From contig OY759274.1 of the NCBI GenBank assembly GCA_963662155.1, forward strand, positions 41,949,842-42,013,841: a stretch of DNA of 64,000 bases, written 5' to 3'. Below are positions 19,576 through 62,744 of this stretch, one piece after another. Under the pieces are notes generated by a model. It saw nothing but the letters and a program-made list of their open reading frames with translations, ran no database searches and had not been told where the DNA came from. The translations under genes and the position numbers were made by a program. Within the stretch, counting starts at the first letter, position 1, and every line of letters starts with the position of its first letter. Source of the stretch: Lamellibrachia columna (lineage: Eukaryota > Annelida > Polychaeta > Sabellida > Siboglinidae).

Positions 19576-21380
19576 ATATATGTGAATGAATAGTTTCTGT
19601 GCAGTAATTGCAACATGGCTGAATGTTTCTTTTTCAAAGAAGTCAAGTTGGTGTTTGAACGAACAGGTCTGCCAGGAGGTGAAGTGTGAAGCACTTTGTG
19701 CAGTCCTAAGGATTGGATACCGCTCTATGTTAAGAATTTACCTACACTGGGGGCATTTATGATAGCACATTTCATATACACAGTGTACAAGAAATATACA
19801 TTAATGGAAATACCTGAAGCAGTGCTTGATGGAACAAATTGAAGAAAGATGATAAAGAGGGTTTCCAGATGTTAGGTACAGTAATACACCATGATGGAAA
19901 TTACATTGTCAGGCTTTGTGGCAATACACAAAGCTGAAATTTTTGTATATTTTGTAGATTAGACCAAATTAATTCCCCCCTGGTTATAATCACATTTTGT
20001 AAAGCATTTCTGTAGATTCGAGCAACATACCAAACGCATGGATATTTGCTTTGTTAAACAGTTTATTTCTATTCTACCTATGTACACTGTATATTTGCTT
20101 TGTTAAACAGTTTATTTATATTCTACCTATGTACACTGTATATTTGCTTTGTTAAACAGTTTATTTCTATTCTACCTATGTACACTGTATATTTGCTTTG
20201 TTAAACAGTTTATTTCTATTCTACCTATGTACACTGTATATTTGCTTTGTTAAACAGTTTATTTCTATTCTACCTATGTACACTGTATATTTTGTTTTTA
20301 AAACATCCATTTGTTGTAGGGCATATTTAATTGTTTTATTTTCCATGCAAGTAAAATGGCTGGATATTGCCCGGCTTGTCAACAATACAATATAGTCAGA
20401 TAACACTTTTGAACCTGATGTCAGCATAAGCGTGTTTTTATTTCGCAATCATTGTGGTTTGTTGTACACGGTTATAATGTATTTAATCATATAATTATTG
20501 TATATTATATAAAAACTATCTCAAAACATTGGGTACATTTTTTTCAAGAGGTATTTCCAAGTGAAAACAGTGTCACCCTCTGGCTGCTAGCAGAGAGTGA
20601 CGCGTGTAATCTTTATGCACCTTTATGCATAAAGATTCCATGAAAACTTAAAAGCACCATCGTCAATTCATTTAGCCAATTGCGAATCAGGTTCATTGAT
20701 TTAAAAATTTGTAATGTGAATAGTTGAAATAATATGCGCAGTCAGTTTAATAAGTGTGCATTCTTTTGTTAAAAACACAGAAAGAACTGACTTTGATTGT
20801 TAGATTGTGTAACTTGATAACGTTTGAATAGCCTTATGTCATAGTATATAGAGACAAACCACTTTTGTCAAATTCTAACTGGACCCATTCGAAAATAATT
20901 TAATAGTTTGTCCGACAGTTTCGTAAAAAGTTAGCACATTTGTACAAACGCGCTAGCATGTTGTAATGGACACTGGATAGATTTGTACAAACACGCTAGC
21001 ATGTTGTAATGGACACTGTATAGATTCTATGTTTCAGGAAATTAGTTTGAGACAAGTGAAAACATTTAATTATGGAGGGACTTTTAAAACCTACATTGTC
21101 CAATTTTGGGGGGCACACCCCATTAATGACATCAACCTTATAGTAGACGGTAGCTGTGTGTCATGGCAGGATTTCATGGCACTCGCTACCAGGTGGGCTG
21201 CCAGTTCTGCACTCTCGGCTTTTCTAGACAAAGATAAAGTTAGTCTTAGTTCTCAATGTACTTTGTTTCCAGTGTTGTGTCATTACTGATGGGTGGTCAG
21301 ATTTCCCTGACTGGAGGAAGGGAAACTGCTGTTCAGTACTGTGTACTGATTACTTAAATGCATATGCCATATTTACCCCT
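19576..21380. other. intergenic / ANKRD46-like 3' region with two small tandem repeats
   Basis: 20043-20290 holds five copies of a 49-bp AT-rich unit (tatttgctttgttaaacag). 20939-21024 holds two copies of a 43-bp unit (tttgtacaaacgcgctagca). The rest is AT-rich without recognised genes or exons. Confidence 0.7.
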
Positions 21381-21384
21381 CGCT

Positions 21385-22335
21385 GTCCTCTGGAAAGTTG
21401 CACCCTTCCGTCCTGCTCTAGTTACTGTATAGGCCTACCACTCTGCCATCAATGGTAGAAGCCCAGTATCATTTCTGATCTGGTCACTCCACCTAAGTGG
21501 CCTTCCTCTCTTCTGCTGTCCTTTGACATGTTGTTGTTTGTATGCTTGCCTAACAATGTTATCTCTTGGCATATATGACAAATGTGGCCAAAACACAAGT
21601 CTTCTGTATCTGGTGATATCTGTGATGGATTCAAGGGTGAATGTATCCTCTCAGCTCTGGTTATTTTGCAACCTGTCTGCCTTGGTAATGCCTCTAATAA
21701 TCTGCTGGCAATGCATCTAAAAAAACTCAGAGTGACCGCAGTGTCCAATCCTCCACACCACGGATTGCTATTGGCAGTATAAGGACCCCATATAGTCTGG
21801 CTTTCAGTCTGAAGTGCCTCCGTTAGAAAATATGCCATCTCTGACTACCAAAAGCTATGCATTGATTAACATTTAGATGGCACTATGCTACCCAAGAAAC
21901 AGAACTCTCTCACATGTGGAGTTCTTTGCCTTTCAGAACAATACGCTTGTCCAATGTAGTGACAACTTTGCATTTGAAGAAGTTGATTTTCACACCATAT
22001 TTGCAACTGGCAATTAACTTGAAGTTCTTTAATGGAGAACTGTAGCTTCTCGAACATGGAGAACTGTAGCTTCTCGAACACGGTGGACGTAAGTGTCATC
22101 TGCATATCTGATGGTCAAAGCCAAGGTTTGTATCTAGATCAACTCCAGGAACAAACTGAACAGCATAGATGATAGCAAACTGCCAGGTCTCACTCCTCTA
22201 TTTCCACTCTCAATCAATATGTCGGACTCGTTGTCAGTTGACCATTGATGACGACTAGACATTCAACATTACATAGCTTCAACCAGTGATGTAATCTTGG
22301 GATCCACCCTAATAGTCCTCAATATTTTCCACAAT
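21385..22335 (-). pseudogene. LINE reverse transcriptase remnant with YADD box
   Basis: On the minus strand a GVRPGSLLSSMLFSLFLEL stretch precedes IRYADDTYV; the YADD catalytic box is at 22095-22106. Further on come SLKARLYGVLILPIAIRGVE and a DWTLR-like stretch. The final part matches the usual RTE/CR1 C-terminal region but is broken by stops and shifts. A 28-bp duplication (ggagaactgtagcttctcga, about 22032-22085) interrupts it. Confidence 0.75.
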
Positions 22336-22463
22336 GCTCCTCTCCAGATGGTTTGACGTACTTATGGGACTGGGACAACTTTCCCTGGGCAGCTGCCACC
22401 TCGACAATTGATTATTAATTGTCACAAATGTTGAGTAAATATTTCCAAAAAAAGTTTATTACA

Positions 22464-23303
22464 GGGAAACAAAAGTCATGGTTTTGGGCCTATGCACCTA
22501 CAAGAGTTACTAAAACATCACCAATTGCAACTAAATTAAGAATGTCACACCAGTGGTTTATTAGAAAAACTGTTGAAAATCACCACCTCACGTATCCTCT
22601 TCGGGCCCATAAGGCCGAAGTGCATCTCCTCCAGCTCGCTCTGTCAGCTGCTACATGTCTGGCTTCGTTCCAGCTGTTCCACCCCAGTATGCGTCTTTCA
22701 TTTTCAATAGTTGATCGCCACGTTGTCTTTGGTTGACCAACGTTTCTTCTACCTTCAGGTGTCCAGGTCAATGCCATCTCACATTTGCTGTTCTTGTCCA
22801 TTCGTAGGATATGTCCTACCCACTTCCATCTTCTTAACCTGACCTCAGTGCTGATTGTCTTTTTTTGTTTTTGCGAGAATATCTCGATTTGATACAACGT
22901 ATGGCCATCGAACTTGTAGGATTCGTCTTAAGCACTTGAAAAAAATGTATCTAACTTTCTGTTGTCTCCTTCGTTAATTTTCCATGTTTCACTTCCATAC
23001 AACAACACTGGTTTAACAAGTGTGTTAAAAAGCCTCAATTTAGATCTCAAAATGTATATATTTGAACTCCATATTTGCTTTAGTTTCATGAAGGATACCC
23101 TAGCTTTACGAATTCTGTTAACAATGTCAAGAGTTACTAAAAACATCACCAATTGCAACTAGGTTAACATGTCAGTCGACTGGAGAAATGACTGGAATCT
23201 CCCACTTTTAGAACACACTTGAGTAAATAACTGGTGTGATATTCTTGATTTTAGTTGCACATGGTTTTTATTATCTCTATCCCAAATCCATGACTTCTGT
23301 TTC
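22464..23303. mobile_element. TIR element copy 1 with an internal LINE fragment
   Basis: The ends are gaaacaaaagtcatggtttt (left) and the inverse of gaaacagaagtcatggattt (right), 21 of 23 bases matching. The internal piece 22580-23158 is a minus-strand LINE C terminus: FNTLVKPVLLYGSETWKI, then RLRRWKWVGHILRM and a GRRNVGQPKTTWR stretch. A 45-bp segment beginning caagagttactaaaacatca occurs on both sides of that LINE piece (22503 and 23130). A related copy without the LINE piece is at 30510-31108. Confidence 0.6.
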
Positions 23304-25329
23304 ACTTTAATATACCTTGTATACATGTAGGCATTGGATGAATAAACACTTTAAATTAAATGTTTTAGTAATTTTTTAGTAAATGTTTCATATGAAATAT
23401 CTTTTACAATTTTGTATGCAAGGTGGCAATTGTCCAGAACCTTGTATTTATGGCATAGAGTGTGGTGATCAGTATTTAGAGGCACAGATTAGAGAATAAA
23501 CTTGAGGAAATCTGCCTAGACCTATTAGTACAACAAATTAGGATATTAGCCATATACCAGGAAGGAAATTAGGATTTAAGACAAACAATAAAATATACAA
23601 TTTCAGGTTTATTAAAAAAAAAGGTGGAGAGAAATTTTTCTCATGATATGAACACTCTCAACCATGTTCTTAACTGTTTTCAGTTGATTGTAATTCAGAC
23701 GAGATTAATTCAACATGGCCAGATATTAGACCATTTAAATAATGTCTACCAAACTGGGAAATTATACTTGTCTGTGGTAATGGCTTACACGTTGTTCTGT
23801 CATGTTCTGCAGTCACAAGTTTGTTTTTGTTGTAGTACTGTGATGAAGATTTACTTTATTACCTGAACATTTCTTTGTCATACTTCGTTTGACCTTTGTC
23901 ATGCCTGGTTTGACATCTTTTCCATAATTCTTTGGTCCAATTGTTGAATGCTTTTACTGGGTTACTCACTGTCTGGTGTACCCAAATCTATTTGCCAAGT
24001 TCACTTTCATGACTAATTGTTTCTCAGTCATTTTCTTGGCATCCTACTTTATTGAATAAACAATCGTTTGTGCTGTGATGGTCAGTCAATATTACTTGAA
24101 ACAAAGCCAACAAGCAGTATTTATTTATAAAACTTTATTCATAAACAATATCAACTCAAGTGGGATGCACAATGTGTCGTTACTGTATCAGTTGTGCTGC
24201 CATAAATTATACCAGCAACAAAATGGCAATTTGTTGATGTTTCCAAAAACATTTTTGTGGCAAAATCTTCTTGGCCAGATGGTCTAAAACTGTTTTCTGC
24301 AGGATTTTCCTATTTGCAACTCTTGCACGTTGCATGCTATTCACAAGAATGCCCACATCTGAACTGCAATATTGCTAGCATTTAGATGTTTTGTGTATCA
24401 GTATCTCATTTTTTACATTTTTGTTGCAAAATCTTCTCGGACTGTTGGTCCTGCATGGACTTTGCAGTATTTTCCAATTTGCAACTCTTGGACGCTGCAT
24501 TATATTTAGAATCACAGCTTTCTATGTAAATTTTCTCAGAACACACATGCATACTCTGCTTGCAGGTACTAGAATGCAGGGTAACATTTTGTCACAATAA
24601 GTTTGGTGTTGTACCATAGTGAAACTTGTGCACATGTCAAATCTAAGGAGAGTTAACGTGCGCCGCAACAACACCATAGATAAACTGTTCACACTACAAC
24701 CACAGTCAGTTTTGTTGCGAGTCTTCACAGTGTGGTGACTGTTGTCTAAAATTAAAATAATTCTTCTAGCAACAGTCCATTTAGTTTAAATATCACCGTA
24801 CCCTCAAGCAGTTGAGAACAACCACCAGCACAAATAGTTGCGTAGGATATAACAGATAGTACTGTACAAGAATATGTACAAATCTGGGAATGATTGCGTA
24901 AATGATGTGGTCCTTCCTTCCACACATCAGCTTAAAACAAAAATAAACATAATCGACAAAATAACCACCAGCATGACCTACTGCTCAAGCAATGTACGCT
25001 CTCACTCTACACAGACTGATCTGGCAGTAGGAGGGACAACATGAAACATTCAGATCTGAATTGGCAATTGTTAGAAGCCTGCTTGACTGAGGTCAAGGAT
25101 GATAGCATTTGGGAATGTTGGATGATTGTACAGTGTGCGGGCGGCATGTGATATTACTTGCTGGTGCTAATACAAAGATGATCAGAAATCTCCAGAACCA
25201 CGTCTGTGAGTAGTGGCTCTACATGTGCTATGGGTGCCTTCTGTCAGATGGCAAACTCGGATAAAATGCACACCAAACCATAGCAACTGAGCAAATAACC
25301 TACACTACACACCGGAGTGTGGATCCACA
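23304..25329. other. convergent 3' region of ANKRD46-like and STIM; no gene recognised
   Basis: AT-rich sequence. A diverged duplication of about 120 bp relates 24235-24365 to 24410-24535 (both contain a gcaaaatcttct-like core and an atttgcaactctt core). Several AATAAA hexamers occur on each strand (for example 24053 plus and 24120-24138 minus). STIM 3' UTR and poly(A) sites probably lie here but cannot be fixed. Confidence 0.5.
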
Positions 25330-55903
<30,574 letters not shown>

Positions 55904-58385
55904 CTGAAACATTCCCAAGCACCCTTATTAGGACTATGATACTAGGGTACACAGTGGTACACCGAGATGTCGTATTTATTTGCTTAATTTATTACTGAAA
56001 TAAAAAAAAACAGATGTGCTTCAAGGTTTGTACAGAACCATTCACATTGACCGTACATAAGTGAGAGACAAAACCATGTTCACAGATTACATTATATACA
56101 ACAGTAATAATAAATGTATTTATATATATTATATAATTATAAAGCTAGATGCACATTAAATTTTTTTTTAAATGCACAAGATTTTTCTTCTTCGTGCATT
56201 TACCTCTGACAGAATTGATATAAATCTATTTTGATGGACTGCAATTAATACAATGAGAGAATATTCCGATGTTCTGCAATCTATGTAATATATCAATTAT
56301 ACACGGACACTAACAGTCTAACACAGTGCAGAACATTTGGGATATTCTCTCATTACATCTCAAAGAAATGAGTATTAATTGCGTGCAGTCCATCAAAATA
56401 GATTAATATCAATTCTGGGCAGCCAGCAAGCAATGAGTACCTTATGTACGTAATATATACACCTATGTAGTCAACGTCACTCCAGTAGTTTACCAATACA
56501 TCAGTCAAGCTGTACTTTACAGTTGTCTTGTAACAAGAGATCCTCTAATGGATCAAGCAACTGTACACAACAACATTCCAGCAACTGACACTAACAGTCT
56601 AACACATCTAGCTGGTTATAAATTACTTTTTAAAGCACCCACCCACATATGCCTCTACAACAACAACATTTAATCAAATTCACGAAATGCAATATTAAGA
56701 AAACAAAATAGTTATTAAGAAAACAAAATAGTTATCTTTAACACAGGCATTGTTACGATAATTCATGCTTACTAGCTTACTAATAACAGTCACTAGTTGA
56801 TCATTTCACGACCCCATCCAGATTTCCTTTTTATTCACAATGCACATGTATAGTCGCCATTATTGTTCTTCTCTGATCAAATATCATAAACCATGCGCTT
56901 TCTGAATAAATCTAACAAAATATTGAAAGAAATAAAAATACCCATTTCCACTTAATTACGTATGTACTGATAATAGATTCCTCTCTACTCTGCATTTGAA
57001 ACTGAAAATTGTATCACAGTTGGTTATTTCGGACCTTAGACCTCAAAACATTGATGCACGACACTACACAATATTTATTTCATTTGATGGAGGGGGTGCA
57101 GCTGTTTCCTTTAACATCGTAAATCAGTCTAGTTTTTCAAAAAACCATCGTTTATGTTCCAGTTACATTGTACTGTTCTGTCGGTGGTCTTACGACTCAG
57201 GACATTCTAAGACCATCCCTTAGTGAATTCTAGTCAGCAGCTATTTGCTGAAAGAACCTGCACTTGAACACTTTAGGAATAAAGCGGTGATGGTCACTTG
57301 ATCTGCCATGATGAGCAGACATTTAAGATAGCTCGGCTGTCTGACGGCGATTTTATGGTGCAAAGCTTTGTAGCGTAGCATACAAGTAACACTAAAAATC
57401 TCTCCGGAGTAATCTTGAATCTATGACAAAATGGGCAGCTGTAATTAGGATTGTTTCATTTGATCTATATGACATTTACAGTGTTGATCCCATATGGTCA
57501 AGGAATATATTATATTTTAATAACATTTAGCTACTGATAACAATGTCCTAGTATGTTAGAAGTAAAATTACAAAACATATTTGTGCAAACATTTTGGGCA
57601 CCCATTAATTCATAAACAGCTCACCAAATCTATATATATATAATTTAATTAATTTGAACTCATATTAAAATTGTGCCAAGCAATGCATACTGATGATCAA
57701 TGTTCATTTCATATACGTTCATGGTCATTTTACACATGTTCATGAAATCAATTATAGGATATGAAGTACCCCATTAGTCGATAGGAATAAGCCAGCGACA
57801 CAGTGATGTGGCCACCCATTTAGAGAACTGGCGACATCAACACAATAACCACCCGTAGTCAATATGGGTGGTGCCATGTTGGTGCAGCGTGATGCTATTG
57901 TAACGGTTTCATAAGCCGTACACGCTGTGGTCTGTCAACCTATATGACCTGAACTGGCGTGGAACATTCTTGTATACCGCTGTTTGAGGATGACGTATGT
58001 AATCTGCATGGAACGCTGATTTCATTGCAATGTCCTCTTTGTTATGTACCTAATCAGCAGTGCCTAGGCGAAAGTACAGGTTGATTTATCTGTTGCTAAA
58101 ATCTAATTTTATTTATTGACAAGGCATATACACTAACAAGTTGTTACCAGCATCTCCAGATTACTTCTTGTCTGCTTTCAAAGAAACACACCTTAATTTT
58201 TTCAGCGGACATCGTTAGAACATTTATCTGGCTCTTTGAAATATTTATTAGGTCATTTTTGTTCCATTTTATGAGTGCATCTATTGTCATATCTCATCAT
58301 ACGTCTGATTTTTGAAGAATTGTAATATTACTTTCTGATACATTTGGTCAAAATGACACAGATCTGCTACATTTTTATTTATTAA
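55904..58385. other. upstream of the first visible STIM exon; one MITE, no signal-peptide exon seen
   Basis: Apart from the foldback element at 56210-56417, this is AT-rich sequence. I looked for a minus-strand exon with an ATG, a hydrophobic leader and a donor in the required phase (one base into a codon) and found none that convinced me. Confidence 0.5.
56210..56417. mobile_element. 208-bp foldback MITE upstream of the STIM EF-hand exon
   Basis: The left arm (cagaattgatataaatctat, then tttgatggactgcaattaat and atgagagaatattcc) is mirrored by the right arm, which ends gattaatatcaattctg, over about 65 bases. The right arm carries a roughly 22-base insertion. The loop is about 50 bases. It has no coding capacity. 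Confidence 0.75.
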
Positions 58386-58604
58386 AAGCACAATCGATAA
58401 CATATAAATCAATCATTTATATATCCTTACTCAAAATGAAAACATTTTATCAGGGCTCTGTTCTGCCAGCCTGCATTATGCATGGAATTCCAATAAATTA
58501 TATAATAATAGACAAATATCATCAGTAAGGGGACTCCCACAGTTCTGAAATGAAAGGTACATTCTTATATACTGCTGTATCAAGTCCTTAGGACTATTCA
58601 AAGC

Positions 58605-58770
58605 ACTTCACTCCCTGGCAGACCTGTTCATTCCAATGCCACCCCTGGCAGACCTATTCATTCCAATGCCACCCCTGGCAGACCTGTTCATTCCAATGCC
58701 ACCCCTTGGCAGACCTGTTCATTCTAAAGCCACCTCCTGGCAGGCCTGTTCATTCCAACACCAACTCAAC
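58605..58770. repeat. 30-bp minisatellite, five copies
   Basis: Units cctggcagacctgttcattc-caatgccacc recur at a 30-31-bp spacing (58621, 58651, 58681, 58712, 58742). The reverse complement of this unit forms a second array at 59256-59349. Confidence 0.9.
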
Positions 58771-58811
58771 TCCACTGCAGGAAGATTATTCATTCACATA
58801 TCCACCATTGT

Positions 58812-58975
58812 CTGTAGCCAGGTACTCATTTATACAGCTGAGTGAACTGAAGCAAATTGGGGTGAACAAAATTGCTTAAGCTTCAAAATGGCAGCAAGAG
58901 GAATCAAACCTGGATTCTATTGATTGAGAGTGCGATGGTCTAACCACTGCACCAGCAACAGTGTGCCACTGTTAC
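58812..58975 (-). mobile_element. tRNA-derived SINE, second copy
   Basis: The minus strand reads gctggtgcagtggttagac (A-box region) and ggtttgattcctcttgctgc (B-box region). The body shared with the 19415 copy follows (caccccaatttgcttcagttc, actcagctgtataaatgag, tacctggctac). The two copies match through both the tRNA head and the body. Confidence 0.8.
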
Positions 58976-59255
58976 ATAAAGTAATGACTGCATGCACAGA
59001 CATGTTACATAACAAAGATGTACTTGTCTAAGACACAGTCAGGTCTAGGTAGTCACGCGCACAGCACCAGTCATGTGTTTGTTAACATTTACTACTGATA
59101 AAAACGCTGTCCTGAACAAGTTGTTCCCGTTAGTTTGGTATCACTGGAGTCTCAATACCCAGTGCCATCCTCATCTTATTTACCAGTCGTTTCTATTCGC
59201 AATGCACAAACATATAAATCAATAATTTATATATCCTCACTCAAAATGAAAACAT

Positions 59256-59349
59256 GGGGTGGTGTTGGAATGAACAGGTCTGCCACGGGGTGGTGTTGGA
59301 ATGAACAGGTCTGCCACGGGGTGGTGTTGGAATGAACAGGTCTGCCATG
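59256..59349. repeat. 31-bp minisatellite, three copies, inverted relative to 58605-58770
   Basis: Units ggggtggtgttggaatgaac-aggtctgccac start at 59256, 59287 and 59318. Flanking sequence on both sides (acatataaatcaat...actcaaaatgaaaaca on the left and caaatatcatcag on the right) matches 58388-58530 in direct orientation. Confidence 0.9.
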
Positions 59350-60165
59350 GGAGTGAAACAAATATCATCAGCAAGTGGCAACTGATGATAAGTATAATCC
59401 TCATATTACAGGCATTGATTGAGTATTTTGATCACTCTATTCATTGGGCAGATGGCACAGATCAAGTTCATTAGCCTAGGTAGGCAGTGATCTAAGGGAG
59501 TCAACCATAACAGAAAATCCTGAGTGGAGCCCTGAGGCGGTTTGATGTCGACCTTGCCATCCTTCTGTAGCTCCTGCAACCGAGCTGGCGCCAAATGTAC
59601 TGCTCGGCATTCCTCTGGACTGCACCAGTGAGACAGAGACACGGATCCTGATGACTGAGCAATCCACAATCTCAACACACTTCACCCAGACTTGCTCCCT
59701 GGAGAGAACACTTCAGTGACCCAAACCATTGTCTTGCAAGACATAAGGACGCCAATCTATCTGCACACCAAGTTTTCATCAAATAAACTGTTTCATTAAT
59801 ATATCTACATTGGGTCATTCCGTGCCAAATCAACCAAAATCCAAACATTTTCCTGGGTGACCATCTCCGATTTTTATGATAATTTTATGTTTCTACCCTG
59901 TTTCAGAGCTCGGGAGCAAGCTAAGCGACTGTATCAATTAAAAAAATCAGTACTCTCCAGAAATAAAATATTTACTTTTATTTGCAAATTATTAAATAAC
60001 TATATTTCAATCATAGGTTCAGGTTTATATTTAACATCAGAATAAATGAATGTTCACACAGTTCTCACAAACCTGTATTATATATATATATGCAGTTGTA
60101 ATTACAAAATTGGTGGTAATTTCTGTTGAACCTGAATGTCATCCTGGACAGACAGTTTGTAAGAT

Positions 60166-61600
60166 CTAGAAGTGTCCTTGCAGTTCAGGAGCACCAATTA
60201 CACAGATGATGTCTTGAAATTGCACCCAGCATTGATCCTTCCGTGAGACTGAAGGCCAGGAGAGAAGTCGTGTACTGGAGAGCTTCATGCCATCAATGAG
60301 CACATCATTTTGTTCATCGGAGCGTTCAACAATGCTTCCAACATACCATTCCTTGTCATAAATACATGCAACATACTTTCCAGGCTGCAACTTGTCATGG
60401 TGATGGGAATCAGGCAGTGTACTGGGAAGTGATGGTGACTGCGTCTCACCAAATGTGATCATGGTAAAATCTGTCACCTGAAATCCTTTTCATCTTCATC
60501 TCTACCTCAGAGACAGGAATGATGCAGTGATGAGACTGGGTGCCTGCAAGTCTTAGCTGAAGCAAAGCATGAAGATAAATCAAACTTCACTGCACTGTCT
60601 GCAACATCATCAGCACAGACAAATTTTTTTTTTATTATTCCAGCAATGTGATTGGATGCCCGGTTTAGCATTGAACAGCATCTTGGACAATGAAGCTGTA
60701 GTTTTCAGCAAGACAATAGCCTCATCTGGAGCAAGATCCTCCTTCAGAGCTCTGGATTGTGCTTTGGCTATGAAGTGGCACTGATGGAGATCATAAAATG
60801 CGTCACAGGCTATCTGTGTGAACTCCTGGATAGATGTTGATAGACTTACAAGAGTGGTCCTGTCTGTGTGAACCCACTGCTTGTATACAATCACATCGTC
60901 AAAGTCATGTGAGGTAAACAAATCTGATAAATAATTCTGAATGGCAACTTTACCTGGACACGATTCACAATTGTGGTTTTCTGTACTACACATTATTTTG
61001 CTTAGAATATCCTTGTAGTCATTCTCTCCTGGCATAGCAGCTGCTGTTAGTTAGTTTGCCAGAAGTAGTGACTGGAATACACCATTTGGATCTAAGTTCA
61101 CAAAATCCAACCTTATCATGTGGGTTTCTCTTGGTGCACTCAAGGTACAGTTCTTTGAGGTTGATCAGTAGTAACTATTTCTGTTTATACTCTTTGTTGT
61201 TGTGCACCTTAATGGCTACTTATTCCTTTTTGCCAGGACACATGCAGGAATATTCATCAGACTGGCAAAAGTCCACAATCCTTTGAGTTACTTCCCGAGA
61301 AAGGATCCTATCCTTCTTTTTGTCTGTGTCAGCTAAGATACCCTTCTCCTTCTTCAGCTGTTTAGCTCTCTTCACAGTAATTATGTGTTGTTACACTGAA
61401 CTCCCGCAGTGTCTTCTGCTGTGTCCAACTTTCTGGAGCAAGGCTCAATAATTTGATCTTTTCCTGTCTGGTAGCAGTTTCGAATTTCTCTTTCAGAAGA
61501 GCAATTAGTCTCTCAAGGTCTCTGCAACTTTCAGTGTCACCTCATCATCTGTTGACTAAAATTCACCCACTGGTAAATCAAGTGCATGGGCACACTTAGC
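60166..61600 (-). pseudogene. degenerate gene of the TIR element, uncharacterised family
   Basis: In minus-strand order, with stops and frame changes between pieces: LLSLAPESWTQQKTLREFSV (about 61460-61400); REVTQRIVDFCQSDEY then CMCPGKKE and a stop (about 61290-61220); LLINLKELYLECTKRNPHDK then VGFCELRSKWCIPVTTSGK (about 61165-61045); an open piece 60610-61035 with ESCPGK, IVYKQWVHTDR and HFIAKAQSRALKE; and an open piece 60166-60477 with GKYVACIYDKEWYVGSIVE and CWVQFQDIICVIG. The block order resembles an uncharacterised protein I recall as multicopy in several invertebrate genomes; that is memory, not a search. The last piece looks Tudor-like. The gene cannot make a full protein. Confidence 0.65.
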
Positions 61601-62660
61601 ATTGACTGCTGTGTGAAGCTTTTTCACTTTCCTCTTGCCATACGATAATTTATCTCAGTGACTAATAGTGTTTTCGATGGGTGCACAGCCCTGAGACTAA
61701 GCGTTTTTGTTGAGGGAGTCACTGATATTTCCACAGGTGATACTCCTCATCAGACATTTCTATCTCATCATGTCTTCTATCATCCTTTCTTGTATAGCAC
61801 CCAGGACATTTGTATATGGAAAGTTGATGCAACATTTACACCCTCTGATAAGCCACATGATGCAATAGTCCAAGAAGGTGATGCAAAATTCCCAGAACTG
61901 TGTGCTGAGTGTTGAGAATACCTTAAGTAGCCTTTCTCTAGATCAGACGAGCCCTCACAAATAATACGCCTACAAGAATCTTTAATGAGTTCCATTTAAT
62001 GCAAATACAATATTCACAAGCTCAGGAATGGAGTAAATGAGAAAATATAATAGAATATGTGCTGTAATGTCATATGAAACAATTACTATAATATTTCTAA
62101 TATATGGTTTTATATTTTTTATTATAATGTTAGATATGAATGCTTGTGATTGAAATATATTAATTTGCAAATAAAATGTTTACAGTTGCTTAGCTTGTTC
62201 TCAAGCTCTGAAATGGGGTAGAAACATAAAATTATTTAAAATTTAAAGAATTGAGAGACAAAGTCTAAATTTGGTACATATACAGCTAATATATGTATGT
62301 TAATCATACTAAAAGCTCATGATGCTAGATAATTGCCCACATGGTCAAAACACCTCTGGTATGAGGGTACCTTTTCACATTTTATATTTTCTTCTCATAT
62401 TTGGACCCTAGCCACACTTTAATATTATACTTGATTCAGATAAGCTTTCTTTTGGAGAAGCACCTATAGGTATATACTTTAAATCAAATAACATTTGTTG
62501 TCTGTGATGAATGATCAGGTAGTAGAGGTACCCCAAAATCTTAAAAATATAATTCCGGAACGAACAACAGCCAACTTTAGGTGTCTTCACCTCTGAAACT
62601 ATCACATAAATGCAAAAAAAAGAGTCCAGATTCAGATTCTCCAGGCATGAGTTAGGTATT

Positions 62661-62744
62661 GTAGCAACCCGTAGCTTAATATCTTCAAAATTAAGAAAGT
62701 TAGTAGCAACCCGTAGCTTAATATCTTCAAAATTAAGAAAGTTA
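62661..62744. repeat. 42-bp tandem duplication inside the right end of the TIR element
   Basis: gtagcaacccgtagcttaat followed by atcttcaaaattaagaaagt-ta occurs at 62661 and again at 62703, the two copies being identical. It lies within the extra segment between the two right-hand TIR blocks. Confidence 0.9.

Noticed and set aside
61658..61915. 85-codon plus frame within the TIR element
   Set aside because: It is antisense to the element's gene and has no conserved blocks.
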